Source of the DNA: Dokdonia donghaensis DSW-1
Lineage (GTDB): Bacteria; Bacteroidota; Bacteroidia; Flavobacteriales; Flavobacteriaceae
Reading direction: 5' to 3'
Assembly (NCBI RefSeq): GCF_001653755.1
Contig: NZ_CP015125.1
Location: forward strand, 804,001 to 868,000
Length of the DNA stretch: 64,000 nt
Below the pieces are notes generated by a model. The model did not search any database. It had not been told where the DNA came from and saw only the letters and a list, made by a program, of their open reading frames with translations. Below, piece after piece: positions 1 through 8,112 of this stretch. A program made the translations under genes and the position numbers. How positions within the stretch are numbered: position 1 is the first letter of the stretch; each line of letters opens with the position of its first letter.

Positions 1-1
1 G

Positions 2-79
2 GATGAGGTTCTAGGCCGTATTCAAGAAAAAACAGGAAAAACAAAAGAGGCTATTAAAGAAGAAATAGAAAAATGGTAA
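2..79 (+). CDS. CsbD-family stress protein, C-terminal end (partial)
   Basis: Only the last 25 codons are present; the start lies left of the window. The visible residues, LGRIQEKTGKTKEAIKEEIE followed by KW and a stop, match the usual CsbD C-terminus, where a G(K/R)IQEK(Y/T)G segment leads into a charged helix. CsbD proteins are small, soluble, general-stress proteins of unknown biochemical role. The gene converges on the thioesterase gene and shares a terminator hairpin with it. Assignment rests on a short stretch, so it is probable rather than certain. Confidence 0.6.
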   Translation, partial: DEVLGRIQEKTGKTKEAIKEEIEKW

Positions 80-97
80 TAGCCCATAAATACAAAT

Positions 98-126
98 AAA
101 AAAGCCTCCATAACGGAGGCTTTTTT
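98..126. terminator. Bidirectional intrinsic terminator
   Basis: Stem GCCTCC/GGAGGC with a five-base loop, A-run on the left and T-run on the right. It sits between the converging CsbD-like and thioesterase genes, so it can serve both strands. Confidence 0.85.
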
Positions 127-129
127 ATG

Positions 130-639
130 TTATATAAATAATGCTTTGAGCTCTGTTGCTTCTGCAGGTTTCATCTTGCCTGCAAGCACCAGTGATAATT
201 GTTTACGGCGTAAGGCTGCATCATAGCGCTGTTTCTCAAGATCAGATTCTGGTACAACTTGAGGTACTGGTACAGGCTGTCCTTGCTCATCTACTGCTAC
301 AAAGGTGTAAATCGCCTCGTTTGCTTGCGTTTTAAGGCCGCTCTCGCGATCTTCTATCCATACATCTATAATGACTTCCATAGATGTTTTAAATGCTCTA
401 GAAATCTTTGCTTCTACAGTAACAACGCTCCCTAGAGCAATCATTCTATTAAAAGCTACGTGATTTACAGATGCTGTAACAACGATACGCCGTGAGTGAC
501 GTCTTGCAGCAATACTAGCTGCTCTATCCATACGAGCAAGTAGCTCACCTCCAAAAAGATTACCCAGTGGGTTAGTCTCACTTGGCAGTACAAGATCTGT
601 AAGTATTGTTTTTGAGTCGCTTGGTGTGCGTGAATCCAT
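130..639 (-). CDS. Acyl-CoA thioesterase, hotdog fold (YciA/BACH type)
   Basis: This 169-residue protein is a single hotdog domain. Near the N-terminus it has the family signature LPSETNPLGNLFGGELLARM with the following Asp, the region that forms the active site in acyl-CoA hydrolases. A basic RRHSRR stretch follows. The family hydrolyses acyl-CoA to free fatty acid and CoA in the cytosol, usually as a hexamer. The C-terminal 40 residues are a charged helix, as in bacterial homologues. Substrate chain length cannot be read from the sequence. The ATG at 637-639 is the only start compatible with the family N-terminus. Confidence 0.88.
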   Translation of the reverse strand: MDSRTPSDSKTILTDLVLPSETNPLGNLFGGELLARMDRAASIAARRHSRRIVVTASVNHVAFNRMIALGSVVTVEAKISRAFKTSMEVIIDVWIEDRESGLKTQANEAIYTFVAVDEQGQPVPVPQVVPESDLEKQRYDAALRRKQLSLVLAGKMKPAEATELKALFI

Positions 640-707
640 AGATATTCAATTTTGGCGCAAAGGTACACCAAAGTAGAAAAGGGAAACAGTAAAATGTATA
701 AAGAGTA

Positions 708-1643
708 TTAATCGATACTTTGTACAAGTAACCAAGCATCTTGATTATCTGTCTTGCGTATTGCTCTAAGTTCTGAAAGCGCTTCTTGAGAGTGTGTAAA
801 GCTTCCGTATACTACTTGATGCAGTCCATACTTGTTAGTCCCTATGGTACGAGCTTTATATCCTTTTTCTGTAAGCTGGTCTACACGCTTCTGCGCATTT
901 TCTTCCATACGGAAAGCTCCCGCTACAATGTGATAATTTCCTGCAGGCTTTGTAAGTGACAGCTGTATAGCTGGTAAAGGATTAGGGATAACAAATGTCG
1001 CTTCTTGTATCTTATCTTCTAGCTGCTCTCTTGCTTGCTCTTGTGCCACATAATTATGCTCTTTTACATCTTGAACATAATTAAAGCTAGCCGCTCCAAG
1101 AACGCCAAAGGCGATAACCGCTGCTGCTGCATACTTAAGCCAAGAGTTACTTGCCTTACGTTCTGGTGTAAAAGCAATAGGTGTTGTCTCCTCAAGTGCA
1201 GTAACTTCTTCTTTATAAACTTCTCGCATAATCTCTGGCGAGGTAAAAGAAGATAGCCCAAAAGAATCTGTAAGATAGTTGAGGTGATATGATGGCTCAA
1301 ACTGTAATCTACTCTCTGTGTCTAAAGATAGTGTACCTATGTTTGTAAGCGTTTGTGACTCTCCCTTATGCAGGTTGTCATAAAGAAAGCGCACGTAGGT
1401 TTTAATACGATTACTCGCCTCACTATGAGGAATCATCTCTGTCTTTGCAATATAGTTTGCCAGTAAACCATCACTGTCTGTAAGTTGCGCATTAAATGAC
1501 AATTTCTTTTTAGGTGGATAAAAAGCGTGCGTAGTGGCGTGTATTTGCGCACTTTGGATTTGAGTCAAAAAAGCCCCAAAACCTGGTAATATTACACACT
1601 CATATCTGTATAAAAGGTCACTTATGTATTGGTCTAACTGCAT
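708..1643 (-). CDS. HU-like domain and SPOR domain membrane protein
   Basis: The 311-residue protein starts with MQLDQYISDLLYRYECVILP followed by GFGAFL, typical of the Bacteroidota protein family with a CCDC81-like prokaryotic HU domain (about residues 1-130). A single membrane helix lies near residues 169-187 (WLKYAAAAVIAFGVLGAASF). The C-terminal 80 residues (YHIVAGAF ... QVVYGSF) form a SPOR domain, which binds denuded peptidoglycan glycan strands, often at the division site. Topology is inferred as N-terminus in the cytoplasm and SPOR in the periplasm. It is transcribed away from dprA, and the 100-bp gap between them must hold both promoters. Confidence 0.85.
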   Translation of the reverse strand: MQLDQYISDLLYRYECVILPGFGAFLTQIQSAQIHATTHAFYPPKKKLSFNAQLTDSDGLLANYIAKTEMIPHSEASNRIKTYVRFLYDNLHKGESQTLTNIGTLSLDTESRLQFEPSYHLNYLTDSFGLSSFTSPEIMREVYKEEVTALEETTPIAFTPERKASNSWLKYAAAAVIAFGVLGAASFNYVQDVKEHNYVAQEQAREQLEDKIQEATFVIPNPLPAIQLSLTKPAGNYHIVAGAFRMEENAQKRVDQLTEKGYKARTIGTNKYGLHQVVYGSFTHSQEALSELRAIRKTDNQDAWLLVQSID

Positions 1644-1744
1644 AACTCAAAAATAGTCAAAATGTCTAGTCACGCAACAAGGCGAGATATATTTTATTAA
1701 CAGATATAATAGTTGTTACTTAGTAGCCTCAATTTCAAGCATTA

Positions 1745-2848
1745 ATGACAGAAAAAGAATTACTCGCACTTCTTACCTTACAATACACCCCAAATCTGGG
1801 TGATGGTTCTATAAAAAAACTGCTTCAGCACTTTGGTTCGGCTACGGCGGTTTTAGAACAGAAAAAGAGCACACTGCTTAAGATAGATGGCATAGGTGAG
1901 CATAAACTTAAAGCTTTTGGTAATGAGGAGTATCACGCTTTCGCGAAAGCGGAATTAAAATTCATACAAGATAACAACATAAACGTCTGTGCATTTACAG
2001 ATGAGCAATACCCACAACGTCTCAAACACTGTCTAGATGGACCAGTGCTGCTATTTTCTAGAGGAAACATAAACTGGAATAATAGAAGAATTATAAGCAT
2101 TGTAGGGACTAGAAAGATTACAACCTATGGCGAGCATTTTATAAAAAAGCTCATTAAAGATTTGGCTCCCTTAAATCCGCTTATTATCTCTGGTTTTGCT
2201 TATGGGGTAGATATTACCACACATAAAGCCTGTATTGAGCACGGATTGCAAAATGTAGGTGTACTGGCTCACGGGCTTAATCAAATTTACCCAAAGGTGC
2301 ACGCTAAGTATATGAGCGATGTAGAGGCAAATGGCGGTTTTGTTACAGACTTCTGGAGTAAGAGCAGTTTTGTACATACTAACTTCTTACAGCGCAACCG
2401 TATTATTGCTGGGCTGTCTGAGGCTACTATCGTTATTGAGTCTGCAGAGAAGGGAGGTTCTCTTGTAACTGCAGACTTTGCAAATGGATATAATCGAGAC
2501 GTGTTTGCAGTACCAGGCAGGGCAGAAGATAAGCAAAGCTTGGGATGCAATAATCTCATAAAACAGCAACGTGCAAACCTTATGACGAGTGCTGCAGATC
2601 TTATTTATTTACTGGACTGGAAACTAGAGCAAGAACAAGCTCCCGTGATCCAAAAACAACTTTTTGTAGAACTTACAGATGAAGAAAAACTGGTATGGCG
2701 CTTCTTAAAAGACAATGGCAAAGAGCTTATGGACATCATCGCTCTTAATTGTAAATTGCCTACTTACAAGATTGCAAGCATCTTATTACAAATGGAATTA
2801 AAAGGTGTGATAAGACCTCTCCCTGGGAAACTCTTTGAAATTATCTAG
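1745..2848 (+). CDS. dprA: DNA-processing protein DprA
   Basis: The 367-residue protein has an N-terminal helix-hairpin-helix region (about 1-75), a Rossmann-like DprA core with IVGTRKITTYGEHF and SGFAYGVDITTHKA (about 118-160), the NRIIAGLSEATIVIE and GSLVTADFANG motifs, and a C-terminal winged-helix region. DprA loads RecA on incoming single-stranded DNA during natural transformation. The usual SGLA.GID motif reads SGFAYGVD here. Residues 65-69 (AFAKA) are encoded by a copy of the window-wide palindrome and fall in the N-terminal linker. The start at 1745 fits the family N-terminus. Confidence 0.93.
   Translation: MTEKELLALLTLQYTPNLGDGSIKKLLQHFGSATAVLEQKKSTLLKIDGIGEHKLKAFGNEEYHAFAKAELKFIQDNNINVCAFTDEQYPQRLKHCLDGPVLLFSRGNINWNNRRIISIVGTRKITTYGEHFIKKLIKDLAPLNPLIISGFAYGVDITTHKACIEHGLQNVGVLAHGLNQIYPKVHAKYMSDVEANGGFVTDFWSKSSFVHTNFLQRNRIIAGLSEATIVIESAEKGGSLVTADFANGYNRDVFAVPGRAEDKQSLGCNNLIKQQRANLMTSAADLIYLLDWKLEQEQAPVIQKQLFVELTDEEKLVWRFLKDNGKELMDIIALNCKLPTYKIASILLQMELKGVIRPLPGKLFEII
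1935..1952. repeat. 18-bp palindrome copy 1, inside dprA
   Basis: Sequence acgctttcgcgaaagcgg, one outer-arm mismatch. It is read as AFAKA at DprA residues 65-69. Confidence 0.9.
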
Positions 2849-2939
2849 TAACATAATATATTTAAGTAGCTGATTTTGAGTTAATTGAATTTTTGGCACG
2901 TGGTTTGAATACTGTTAAGGGAATCCAAAAACAAACAGT

Positions 2940-3899
2940 ATGAAAACGATCAAACATTTTATTGCAGTAGCGCTCGTCGCCATTTTGTTTACTTCGTGTT
3001 ATACAGAGGCGATTGTAGAAGTAGATCCATATGTAGAGGTTAATAATGGACCTACACTTAATCAAGTATTAACAGATTATGAGATATGGTATGTAGATAT
3101 AGATGCCTCATCTGGAAATATAGTAGTACCATTTTTACAAAAGGCATTTACAGTCTCTTTTAGAGGAGGAAATATTTTTGCAAATAATAACCTTTCTGGT
3201 TTAGGGTACAATGGAGCCGGGTTTGGGATAGATGTAGGTAGCTATGATACCTTTGGTTTTGAGCTAGATGCTTATCACGATTTAGACGGAGATTACACCT
3301 TTGATGTACGCCAGTTATCTGGTAATGAGATAGAATTATATCACCCGTCTACAGGAGCGAGATATATACTGGTAGGTTACCAGCGCAACACCTTTGACTA
3401 TGACCTAGTGTTTTACAATAACATACACTACTTCTTACAAGAGTTTGAGGCTTGGGAAAAAATATATACAAGTCAAGAAGGTGAGATCAATCCTTTTGAT
3501 AATGAGAACTACTTACAGTTTTTACCAGCAGGGGTTTCTGGCAACTTTAGAAGTTCTGAAGATGGTAATGGTACACCAGTAAATAATATATACTGGGACT
3601 ATGATGGGATTTATGATGTAGATGATGTGCCTGGTGATTTTTACCAAAAAACTTTAACACTAGATTATAATTTTCCAGACAATGAGTTCTTTGACCTTAC
3701 CGTTATAGATGACGAGACCATAGAGTTATATCAAGTAACTACAGGTACTACCTACCAGTTTAGAGGTAGAGGGTATATAGAGTTTAGAACCTCAGAAGAT
3801 GGGAAGTCTAAAACCTTACCTAAGTTACGTAAGAAGACTTCAGAAATTAAAAAAGAAATAGAAGCGCTCAAGGCGAAAAAAGCAAAAGCGTTAAAATAA
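2940..3899 (+). CDS. Predicted lipoprotein of unknown function
   Basis: The 319-residue product starts with a lipoprotein signal ending in LFTSC (Cys20), so it should be lipidated and exported to the periplasm or outer membrane. The body is rich in Tyr, Asp and Gly (for example FRSSEDGNGTPVNNIYWDYD) and looks like beta-strand repeats: two halves each end in an ELY.(P/V)(S/T)(T/G)...Y motif (ELYHPSTGARY and ELYQVTTGTTY). The last 35 residues are very Lys-rich and predicted helical. I do not recognise the family. It stands alone, with a hairpin terminator 60 bases downstream. Confidence 0.7.
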   Translation: MKTIKHFIAVALVAILFTSCYTEAIVEVDPYVEVNNGPTLNQVLTDYEIWYVDIDASSGNIVVPFLQKAFTVSFRGGNIFANNNLSGLGYNGAGFGIDVGSYDTFGFELDAYHDLDGDYTFDVRQLSGNEIELYHPSTGARYILVGYQRNTFDYDLVFYNNIHYFLQEFEAWEKIYTSQEGEINPFDNENYLQFLPAGVSGNFRSSEDGNGTPVNNIYWDYDGIYDVDDVPGDFYQKTLTLDYNFPDNEFFDLTVIDDETIELYQVTTGTTYQFRGRGYIEFRTSEDGKSKTLPKLRKKTSEIKKEIEALKAKKAKALK

Positions 3900-3960
3900 A
3901 AAGGAGCACTGTACAACCACAGTGTGACGCATAAAGATTTTTTGGTTGGTTATTTAGTTG

Positions 3961-4000
3961 GAAAACCCTTACCTAAGTGTTACTTAGCGTAAGGGTTTTC
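3961..4000 (+). terminator. Intrinsic terminator after the lipoprotein gene
   Basis: Long hairpin with arms GAAAACCCTTAC and GTAAGGGTTTTC and an inner CTAAG/CTTAG pair, followed by TGTTTT. It lies 60 bases past the stop at 3899. Confidence 0.75.
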
Positions 4001-4022
4001 TGTTTTAAGAAAGCATTATTTC

Positions 4023-4092
4023 TATAGATATAATGCATAAAAATGAAGACTAATGTACTAGAAGATTATTATTGCCAAACTCCTCTTAACAA
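4023..4092. repeat. Direct repeat A, left copy (70 bp)
   Basis: Seventy bases here recur at 5493-5562 with one mismatch (4045 G, 5515 T). The two copies are exactly 1470 bp apart and enclose the WG-repeat gene. A second shared block, AACAAGAACTGAGTTAATAA plus A, occurs at 4088-4108 and 5415-5435. Confidence 0.92.
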
Positions 4093-4108
4093 GAACTGAG
4101 TTAATAAA

Positions 4109-4389
4109 TAAATCTGCTTAAACGACGCTCAGTGCAAGCTTTTACGCAATTTTTTTACGCTTTTGCGAAAGCGTGATCCTTCTCAATTATTTGTATATTT
4201 AATTATCATTTAAAAAACAAGAAAAGAGGCTCTTTCGCAAGGCTTGTACTGAGCTTGCCGAAGTATGCCCCACGCTTTATGTAGTGACCTGTTAATTACC
4301 ATTTTGAGCAACATAGCTAAGCCAAAAACTTAGTTCACTAATTCAAGGTTGATAAATGAACTTAAACATCTGAATTTTATAATTCACAA
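4109..4389. other. Non-coding segment with inverted repeats, left of the WG gene
   Basis: No open reading frame is convincing here. GCTCAGTGCAAGC (4127-4139) pairs with GCTTGTACTGAGC (4242-4254) with one mismatch, so a long hairpin of about 130 bases is possible. The variant palindrome at 4157-4174 lies inside it. The block at 4246-4265, GTACTGAGCTTGCCGAAGTA, resembles the widespread bacterial dispersed repeat whose usual form is CTTCGACAAGCTCAGTAC on the other strand. Confidence 0.6.
4157..4174. repeat. 18-bp palindrome copy 2 (variant), intergenic
   Basis: acgcttttgcgaaagcgt, one central change (C to T) from the consensus. Confidence 0.8.
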
Positions 4390-4401
4390 TTGAAGTCAAC
4401 T

Positions 4402-5403
4402 ATGAAAAAACTTTCCTTTTTAATAATCTTAGTTATTGTTTTGAGCTGTAAGTCAGGTCAAACTGCGGTAATACAAAATGACGGAAAATATGGACTCATT
4501 AATAGAACTGGAGAAGTCATTGTTTCCCCAGCATATGATTACATAATAAAGAGTCGCAGCACTAATCTCTTTATGGTTCAAAAAGACAAAAAATATGGTT
4601 TCATAAATAAGAAAGGGGAAATTATCATATCAATGATTTATGATGATGCTAGTCCCTTTTACGAAAGATTGGCAGCAGTTAAAAAAGATAATAAATATGG
4701 TTTTATTAACTCTAGGGGTAAAATAAAAATACAATTCAAATTTGATGATGTTTTTTTGGGTTTCTCAAATGGACTTTCTGATGTTACAGTAAACGATAGT
4801 TGCGGATATATAAATAAACGTGGAAAGGTTATAATACCTCTCAAATACGAAACTTGTTATCCTTTTCAATCGGAAGTAGCGTTAATTCATACTTTTGAAG
4901 ACCCAAGTTTAATGTTAATTGACAAAAAAGGTAGAATATATAGATATTATAAAAATGTTGTGACTAATCAAAAATTATGGGCTACACATAATTCATATCC
5001 AAAACATTTTAAAACCAATACAGGACGAGGAAGTATAAATAAAAAGGGAGATACTATAATTCCCCCACTTTATAGTTCTATTGGGTATTGCCAAGAAAAA
5101 AGGTCAATTGTGAAACGGAATGGTAAATGGGGATTCTATAACGACATTGGAGAAATGATTTTAAAACCCACTTTTAACGATTTATGGCATTTTACTCAAG
5201 GTTTAGCTAAATTCAAACTAAATGGACTTTGGGGTTATGTTAAGAAAAACGGAGAGATAGCAATTGAACCCAAATTTGAAAGTGCTGGAGAATTCAGAAA
5301 CGGACTTGCTTATGTTAAGATAAATGGCTTATACGGTTACATTAACAAGAAAGGAAAAATAATAATTGAACCAAAATTCGAGAAGGCATCGTACTTTGAG
5401 TAA
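4402..5403 (+). CDS. WG-repeat lipoprotein
   Basis: From the ATG at 4402 the 333-residue product has a lipoprotein signal, MKKLSFLIILVIVLSC. An in-frame ATG at 4390 would add four residues and is less likely. The rest is about eight WG (KWG) repeats with the pattern (K/L)(Y/W)G(F/Y)INKKG.(I/V)II.P.F(D/E), for example KYGFINKKGEIIISMIYDDA and LYGYINKKGKIIIEPKFEKA. WG repeats form beta structures of unclear, probably binding, function. The gene is more A/T-rich than its neighbours and lies between direct repeats of 70 bp and 21 bp, which suggests acquisition as a cassette. Confidence 0.85.
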   Translation: MKKLSFLIILVIVLSCKSGQTAVIQNDGKYGLINRTGEVIVSPAYDYIIKSRSTNLFMVQKDKKYGFINKKGEIIISMIYDDASPFYERLAAVKKDNKYGFINSRGKIKIQFKFDDVFLGFSNGLSDVTVNDSCGYINKRGKVIIPLKYETCYPFQSEVALIHTFEDPSLMLIDKKGRIYRYYKNVVTNQKLWATHNSYPKHFKTNTGRGSINKKGDTIIPPLYSSIGYCQEKRSIVKRNGKWGFYNDIGEMILKPTFNDLWHFTQGLAKFKLNGLWGYVKKNGEIAIEPKFESAGEFRNGLAYVKINGLYGYINKKGKIIIEPKFEKASYFE

Positions 5404-5492
5404 AAAACGTAGGCAACAAGAACTGAGTTAATAAACAACAATTATTTCAATGTATTTCTAGTTTAATTTATGTCATAACATAACCTCTTTAG
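5404..5492. other. A/T-rich spacer with right copy of repeat B
   Basis: The 21-bp block at 5415-5435 repeats 4088-4108. No gene or clear terminator is visible between the WG stop and direct repeat A. Confidence 0.7.
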
Positions 5493-5562
5493 TATAGATA
5501 TAATGCATAAAAATTAAGACTAATGTACTAGAAGATTATTATTGCCAAACTCCTCTTAACAA
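5493..5562. repeat. Direct repeat A, right copy (70 bp)
   Basis: Matches 4023-4092 with one mismatch. It lies 68 bp upstream of the Kbp-like gene, so it may be the original upstream sequence of that gene, and the left copy the duplicate. Confidence 0.92.
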
Positions 5563-5630
5563 TACTGTATAAACACCTACTTTTTTGTAAATTGACTACA
5601 CAATAAAAACACTAACTAAAAATTATAATT

Positions 5631-6131
5631 ATGGGATTATTTTCATTTATTAAAAATGCCGGAGCAAAAGTATTCGGAATAGGGAAAACAGAAGAAGAAG
5701 AGGCGGCAGAAGCAGCAGCAGTTGCAGAAGAAAAGATTGCAATGGAAAATGCAAAGGCTGCAAGCAATATGGCAGAAACTATTAGTGACCTTGGTCTAGA
5801 TGTAGATGATCTAGATATATCTATAGATGGTGATGTTGCTGTTGTTGCAGGTAGTGCACACGATCAAGCTACTAAAGAAAAGGTAATCCTTGTAGTAGGA
5901 AACTCTACAGGAATTGCAACGGTAGACGATAGACTTACTGTAGAGAACCCAGAGCCAGAAGCTCGTTTCTACACCGTAGAAAAAGGAGATTCTTTAAGTA
6001 AGATCTCAAAAGCGATGTACGGAGACCCAATGAAGTACCCACAAATCTTTGAAGCAAATAAACCTATGCTTAAAGATGTAGATTTAATTTATCCAGGTCA
6101 AGTATTACGTATTCCTCACTTAGAGAAATAA
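5631..6131 (+). CDS. kbp: BON and LysM domain protein, Kbp/YgaU-like
   Basis: The 166-residue protein has the architecture of E. coli Kbp: a short MGLFSFIKNAGAKVFG start, an Ala/Glu-rich helix, a BON domain (about 48-105, ending in GIATVDDRL) and a LysM domain (about 111-163, FYTVEKGDSLSKISKAMYGD ... IFEANKPMLKDVDLIYPGQV). Kbp is a cytoplasmic potassium-binding protein. There is no signal peptide, which agrees with a cytoplasmic location. Potassium binding is inferred from the family and not shown by individual residues. The Glu/Ala insert between N-terminus and BON domain is longer than in E. coli. Confidence 0.88.
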   Translation: MGLFSFIKNAGAKVFGIGKTEEEEAAEAAAVAEEKIAMENAKAASNMAETISDLGLDVDDLDISIDGDVAVVAGSAHDQATKEKVILVVGNSTGIATVDDRLTVENPEPEARFYTVEKGDSLSKISKAMYGDPMKYPQIFEANKPMLKDVDLIYPGQVLRIPHLEK

Positions 6132-6164
6132 AAGAAAGCGCTCAAGCGCGATTATAGACTAATT

Positions 6165-6212
6165 AAAAGAACAAATATGAAGGGCGATAGTCTGGAATGT
6201 TTGTTCTTTTTT
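6165..6212. terminator. Bidirectional terminator between kbp and the membrane protein gene
   Basis: Arms AAAAGAACAAA (6165-6175) and TTTGTTCTTTT pair across a 23-base loop; the T-run follows directly. The large loop makes it weaker than the others in the window. Confidence 0.55.
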
Positions 6213-6228
6213 TATGTAATAAATTCAT

Positions 6229-6558
6229 CTAGTTTAGTGAACCAAAAACGTTCAGAAGCTCTTTACTCATATTCATTAAAACTAACACCCAGAATACGAC
6301 GGCGAGCCCTGCAAAGAGTTTTGCTTTGCCCAGGTGAGTATTATGAGGTTCTTTTCGAGCCTTGACGTATTTTATAATTGTAAAGACACTGGAAACAATA
6401 AATATTGCCGTGGCAAAACCTGTTAAAAAATCAGGTAAGTCATTACTTGATTTAATAACTCTGTTTAATATAAAATATACTAGAAAAGACACAACCATCA
6501 TAAGCCCGTAGTAAGTGGCTTCTTTTGCATTTTGGTCGGTGAGATCTCTTTTAAGCAT
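6229..6558 (-). CDS. Small membrane protein of unknown function
   Basis: The 109-residue product has three hydrophobic segments, near residues 17-34, 43-60 and 79-96, and no recognisable motif. It is the last gene of the yicC-gmk-hopJ-nadD run and starts five bases after the nadD stop, so it is probably co-transcribed. I do not recognise the family. Confidence 0.7.
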   Translation of the reverse strand: MLKRDLTDQNAKEATYYGLMMVVSFLVYFILNRVIKSSNDLPDFLTGFATAIFIVSSVFTIIKYVKARKEPHNTHLGKAKLFAGLAVVFWVLVLMNMSKELLNVFGSLN

Positions 6559-6563
6559 AAGGA

Positions 6564-7142
6564 TTATCTATAAAAACTCATCTCGTCTATGAAGGTGTAA
6601 ACTTCTGGAGGAAGTAGTGGTCGTATGTTTTTATCCTGCTTAATCGCCTTACGTATCATTGTAGATGAAATCTCCATTATAGGAGCGTCTACTTGGTGAA
6701 TCTTTGGGTGATTATCAAACTGTGTTTCAACCGTACCTTCAGAGATTCTAGGATATACATAGATGTCGTGACGCTCCAAAATAACTTCATAGTTTTTCCA
6801 CTTATGAAGGCTTTTAAGGTTATCCTCACCCATTATTAAACAAAACTCGTGCTGAGGATACTTTTCTTCTAGATGAGCTAGCGTGTATACCGTATAGTTA
6901 GGCTGTGGTAAGTCAAACTCAATATTACTTGGCTCGATTTTGTCATAATGCTCTACAGCCTCCATTACCATCTGGTAACGATGGTGATTGTTAAGAAGAC
7001 TACTCTTCTTCTTAAAAGGGTTGTGAGGCGTGATAACCATCCAGATTTTATCTAGATCACTATACTCTGCCATATGATTTGCAATAGCAAGATGCCCTAT
7101 GTGTATAGGGTTAAAAGTTCCAAAGTATAGACCTATTTTCAA
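6564..7142 (-). CDS. nadD: Nicotinate-nucleotide adenylyltransferase
   Basis: NadD joins nicotinate mononucleotide and ATP to nicotinate adenine dinucleotide in NAD synthesis. The 192-residue protein carries the nucleotidyltransferase motif GTFNPIHIGHLAIA at residues 8-21 and the C-terminal ISSTMIRKAI motif that contacts ATP. Length is typical. The central LIMGEDNLKSLHKWKNY segment is the usual substrate loop (GxDNLxxxxxW). It lies downstream of gmk and hopJ on the same strand. Confidence 0.95.
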   Translation of the reverse strand: MKIGLYFGTFNPIHIGHLAIANHMAEYSDLDKIWMVITPHNPFKKKSSLLNNHHRYQMVMEAVEHYDKIEPSNIEFDLPQPNYTVYTLAHLEEKYPQHEFCLIMGEDNLKSLHKWKNYEVILERHDIYVYPRISEGTVETQFDNHPKIHQVDAPIMEISSTMIRKAIKQDKNIRPLLPPEVYTFIDEMSFYR

Positions 7143-7160
7143 GGGATAGTAAGTTTTGAG

Positions 7161-7505
7161 TTATTTCTTTTGGAGCGGGTTTGTGTCAAAGGCAATTCCG
7201 TCCCAACCGTATTTGATAAAATTTCTAATATTTTGGTGATCTGTACCCTCTGGGTTTTGTAGCACATCTTCTCTGTAATATTCGCCAAAACACTGTAGCG
7301 TGTCACTTTTACTTAGTCCTTGCTCTTGTGCAAATGCAAACAGCTTACAAGAGCCATTGTTCTCACCTGCGTCATTATGAATGTCACCATTCTTAAAAGA
7401 GCTAGGCGTAAAAGTATATAGCGCTTCTATAACAGACATTGTATCTGTAAACTCAATCTCGGTGGGTGTGCTAGTAAGTTTAGTTTTAAAATCTTGTAAT
7501 GTCAT
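7161..7505 (-). CDS. HopJ-family protein
   Basis: The 114-residue protein matches the HopJ family: FKNGDIHNDAGENNGSCKLF, then LSKSDTLQCFGEYYREDVL, then DHQNIRNFIKYGWDGIAF. HopJ was named as a type III effector in Pseudomonas, but homologues in free-living marine bacteria have no known effector role, and no type III system is visible here. The gene sits between gmk and nadD, separated by 7 and 18 bases, so it is probably in the same operon. Confidence 0.88.
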   Translation of the reverse strand: MTLQDFKTKLTSTPTEIEFTDTMSVIEALYTFTPSSFKNGDIHNDAGENNGSCKLFAFAQEQGLSKSDTLQCFGEYYREDVLQNPEGTDHQNIRNFIKYGWDGIAFDTNPLQKK

Positions 7506-7512
7506 TGCCCTA

Positions 7513-8112
7513 TTATTTTACAAAATCAGTGACGAGTGCTACAGCCTCCTTAAGTGCCTTTTCTAGATTATCATTAAGAATAATATGATCAAATTGTGGT
7601 GCCGTAGCAAGCTCTACAGAAGCTTTTGCAACGCGCATATTGATTTTATCTTCACTTTCTGTACTACGTTTTTTAAGACGTATTTTGAGCTCGTCTACAC
7701 TAGGTGGTTTTACAAAAACGGCAAGCGTCTTATCTGGAAATTTTTTCTTTATGCGTAAACCGCCTACTACGTCTATATCAAATATAACGTGCTTACCCAT
7801 CGCCCAGATACGTTGTACTTCCTTCCAAAGTGTGCCGTAAAAGTTGTCACGATAGACCTCTTCCCATTCTAGAAAGTCGTCTGCTTTGATATGATTTTTA
7901 AACTCCTTAAGAGAGATAAAGTAATAATCTGTGCCGTGTACTTCAGTCCCGCGAGGTTCTCTACTAGTCGCAGAGATACTAAACTCGAGATTGAGCTCTG
8001 GTTGACCCAGGAGATGTCTTACAATTGTTGTTTTTCCACTACCAGAAGGCGCCGAAAAAACAATGAGTTTCCCCGTGTGATTTAGTTCTTGTGCGTCAGG
8101 TTGTTTTCCCAT
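7513..8112 (-). CDS. gmk: Guanylate kinase
   Basis: Gmk phosphorylates GMP to GDP. The P-loop GKLIVFSAPSGSGKTTIVRH lies at residues 14-33; SISATSREPRGTEVHGTDYY is the GMP-binding region; EWEEVYRDNFYGT follows. The protein is 199 residues, normal for the family. The yicC stop codon overlaps the gmk start by one base (8112), which implies translational coupling. Confidence 0.96.
   Translation of the reverse strand: MGKQPDAQELNHTGKLIVFSAPSGSGKTTIVRHLLGQPELNLEFSISATSREPRGTEVHGTDYYFISLKEFKNHIKADDFLEWEEVYRDNFYGTLWKEVQRIWAMGKHVIFDIDVVGGLRIKKKFPDKTLAVFVKPPSVDELKIRLKKRSTESEDKINMRVAKASVELATAPQFDHIILNDNLEKALKEAVALVTDFVK

Noticed and set aside
6177..6365. A 62-codon plus-strand frame after kbp
   Set aside because: It overlaps a terminator hairpin and the opposite-strand membrane protein gene; no motif.
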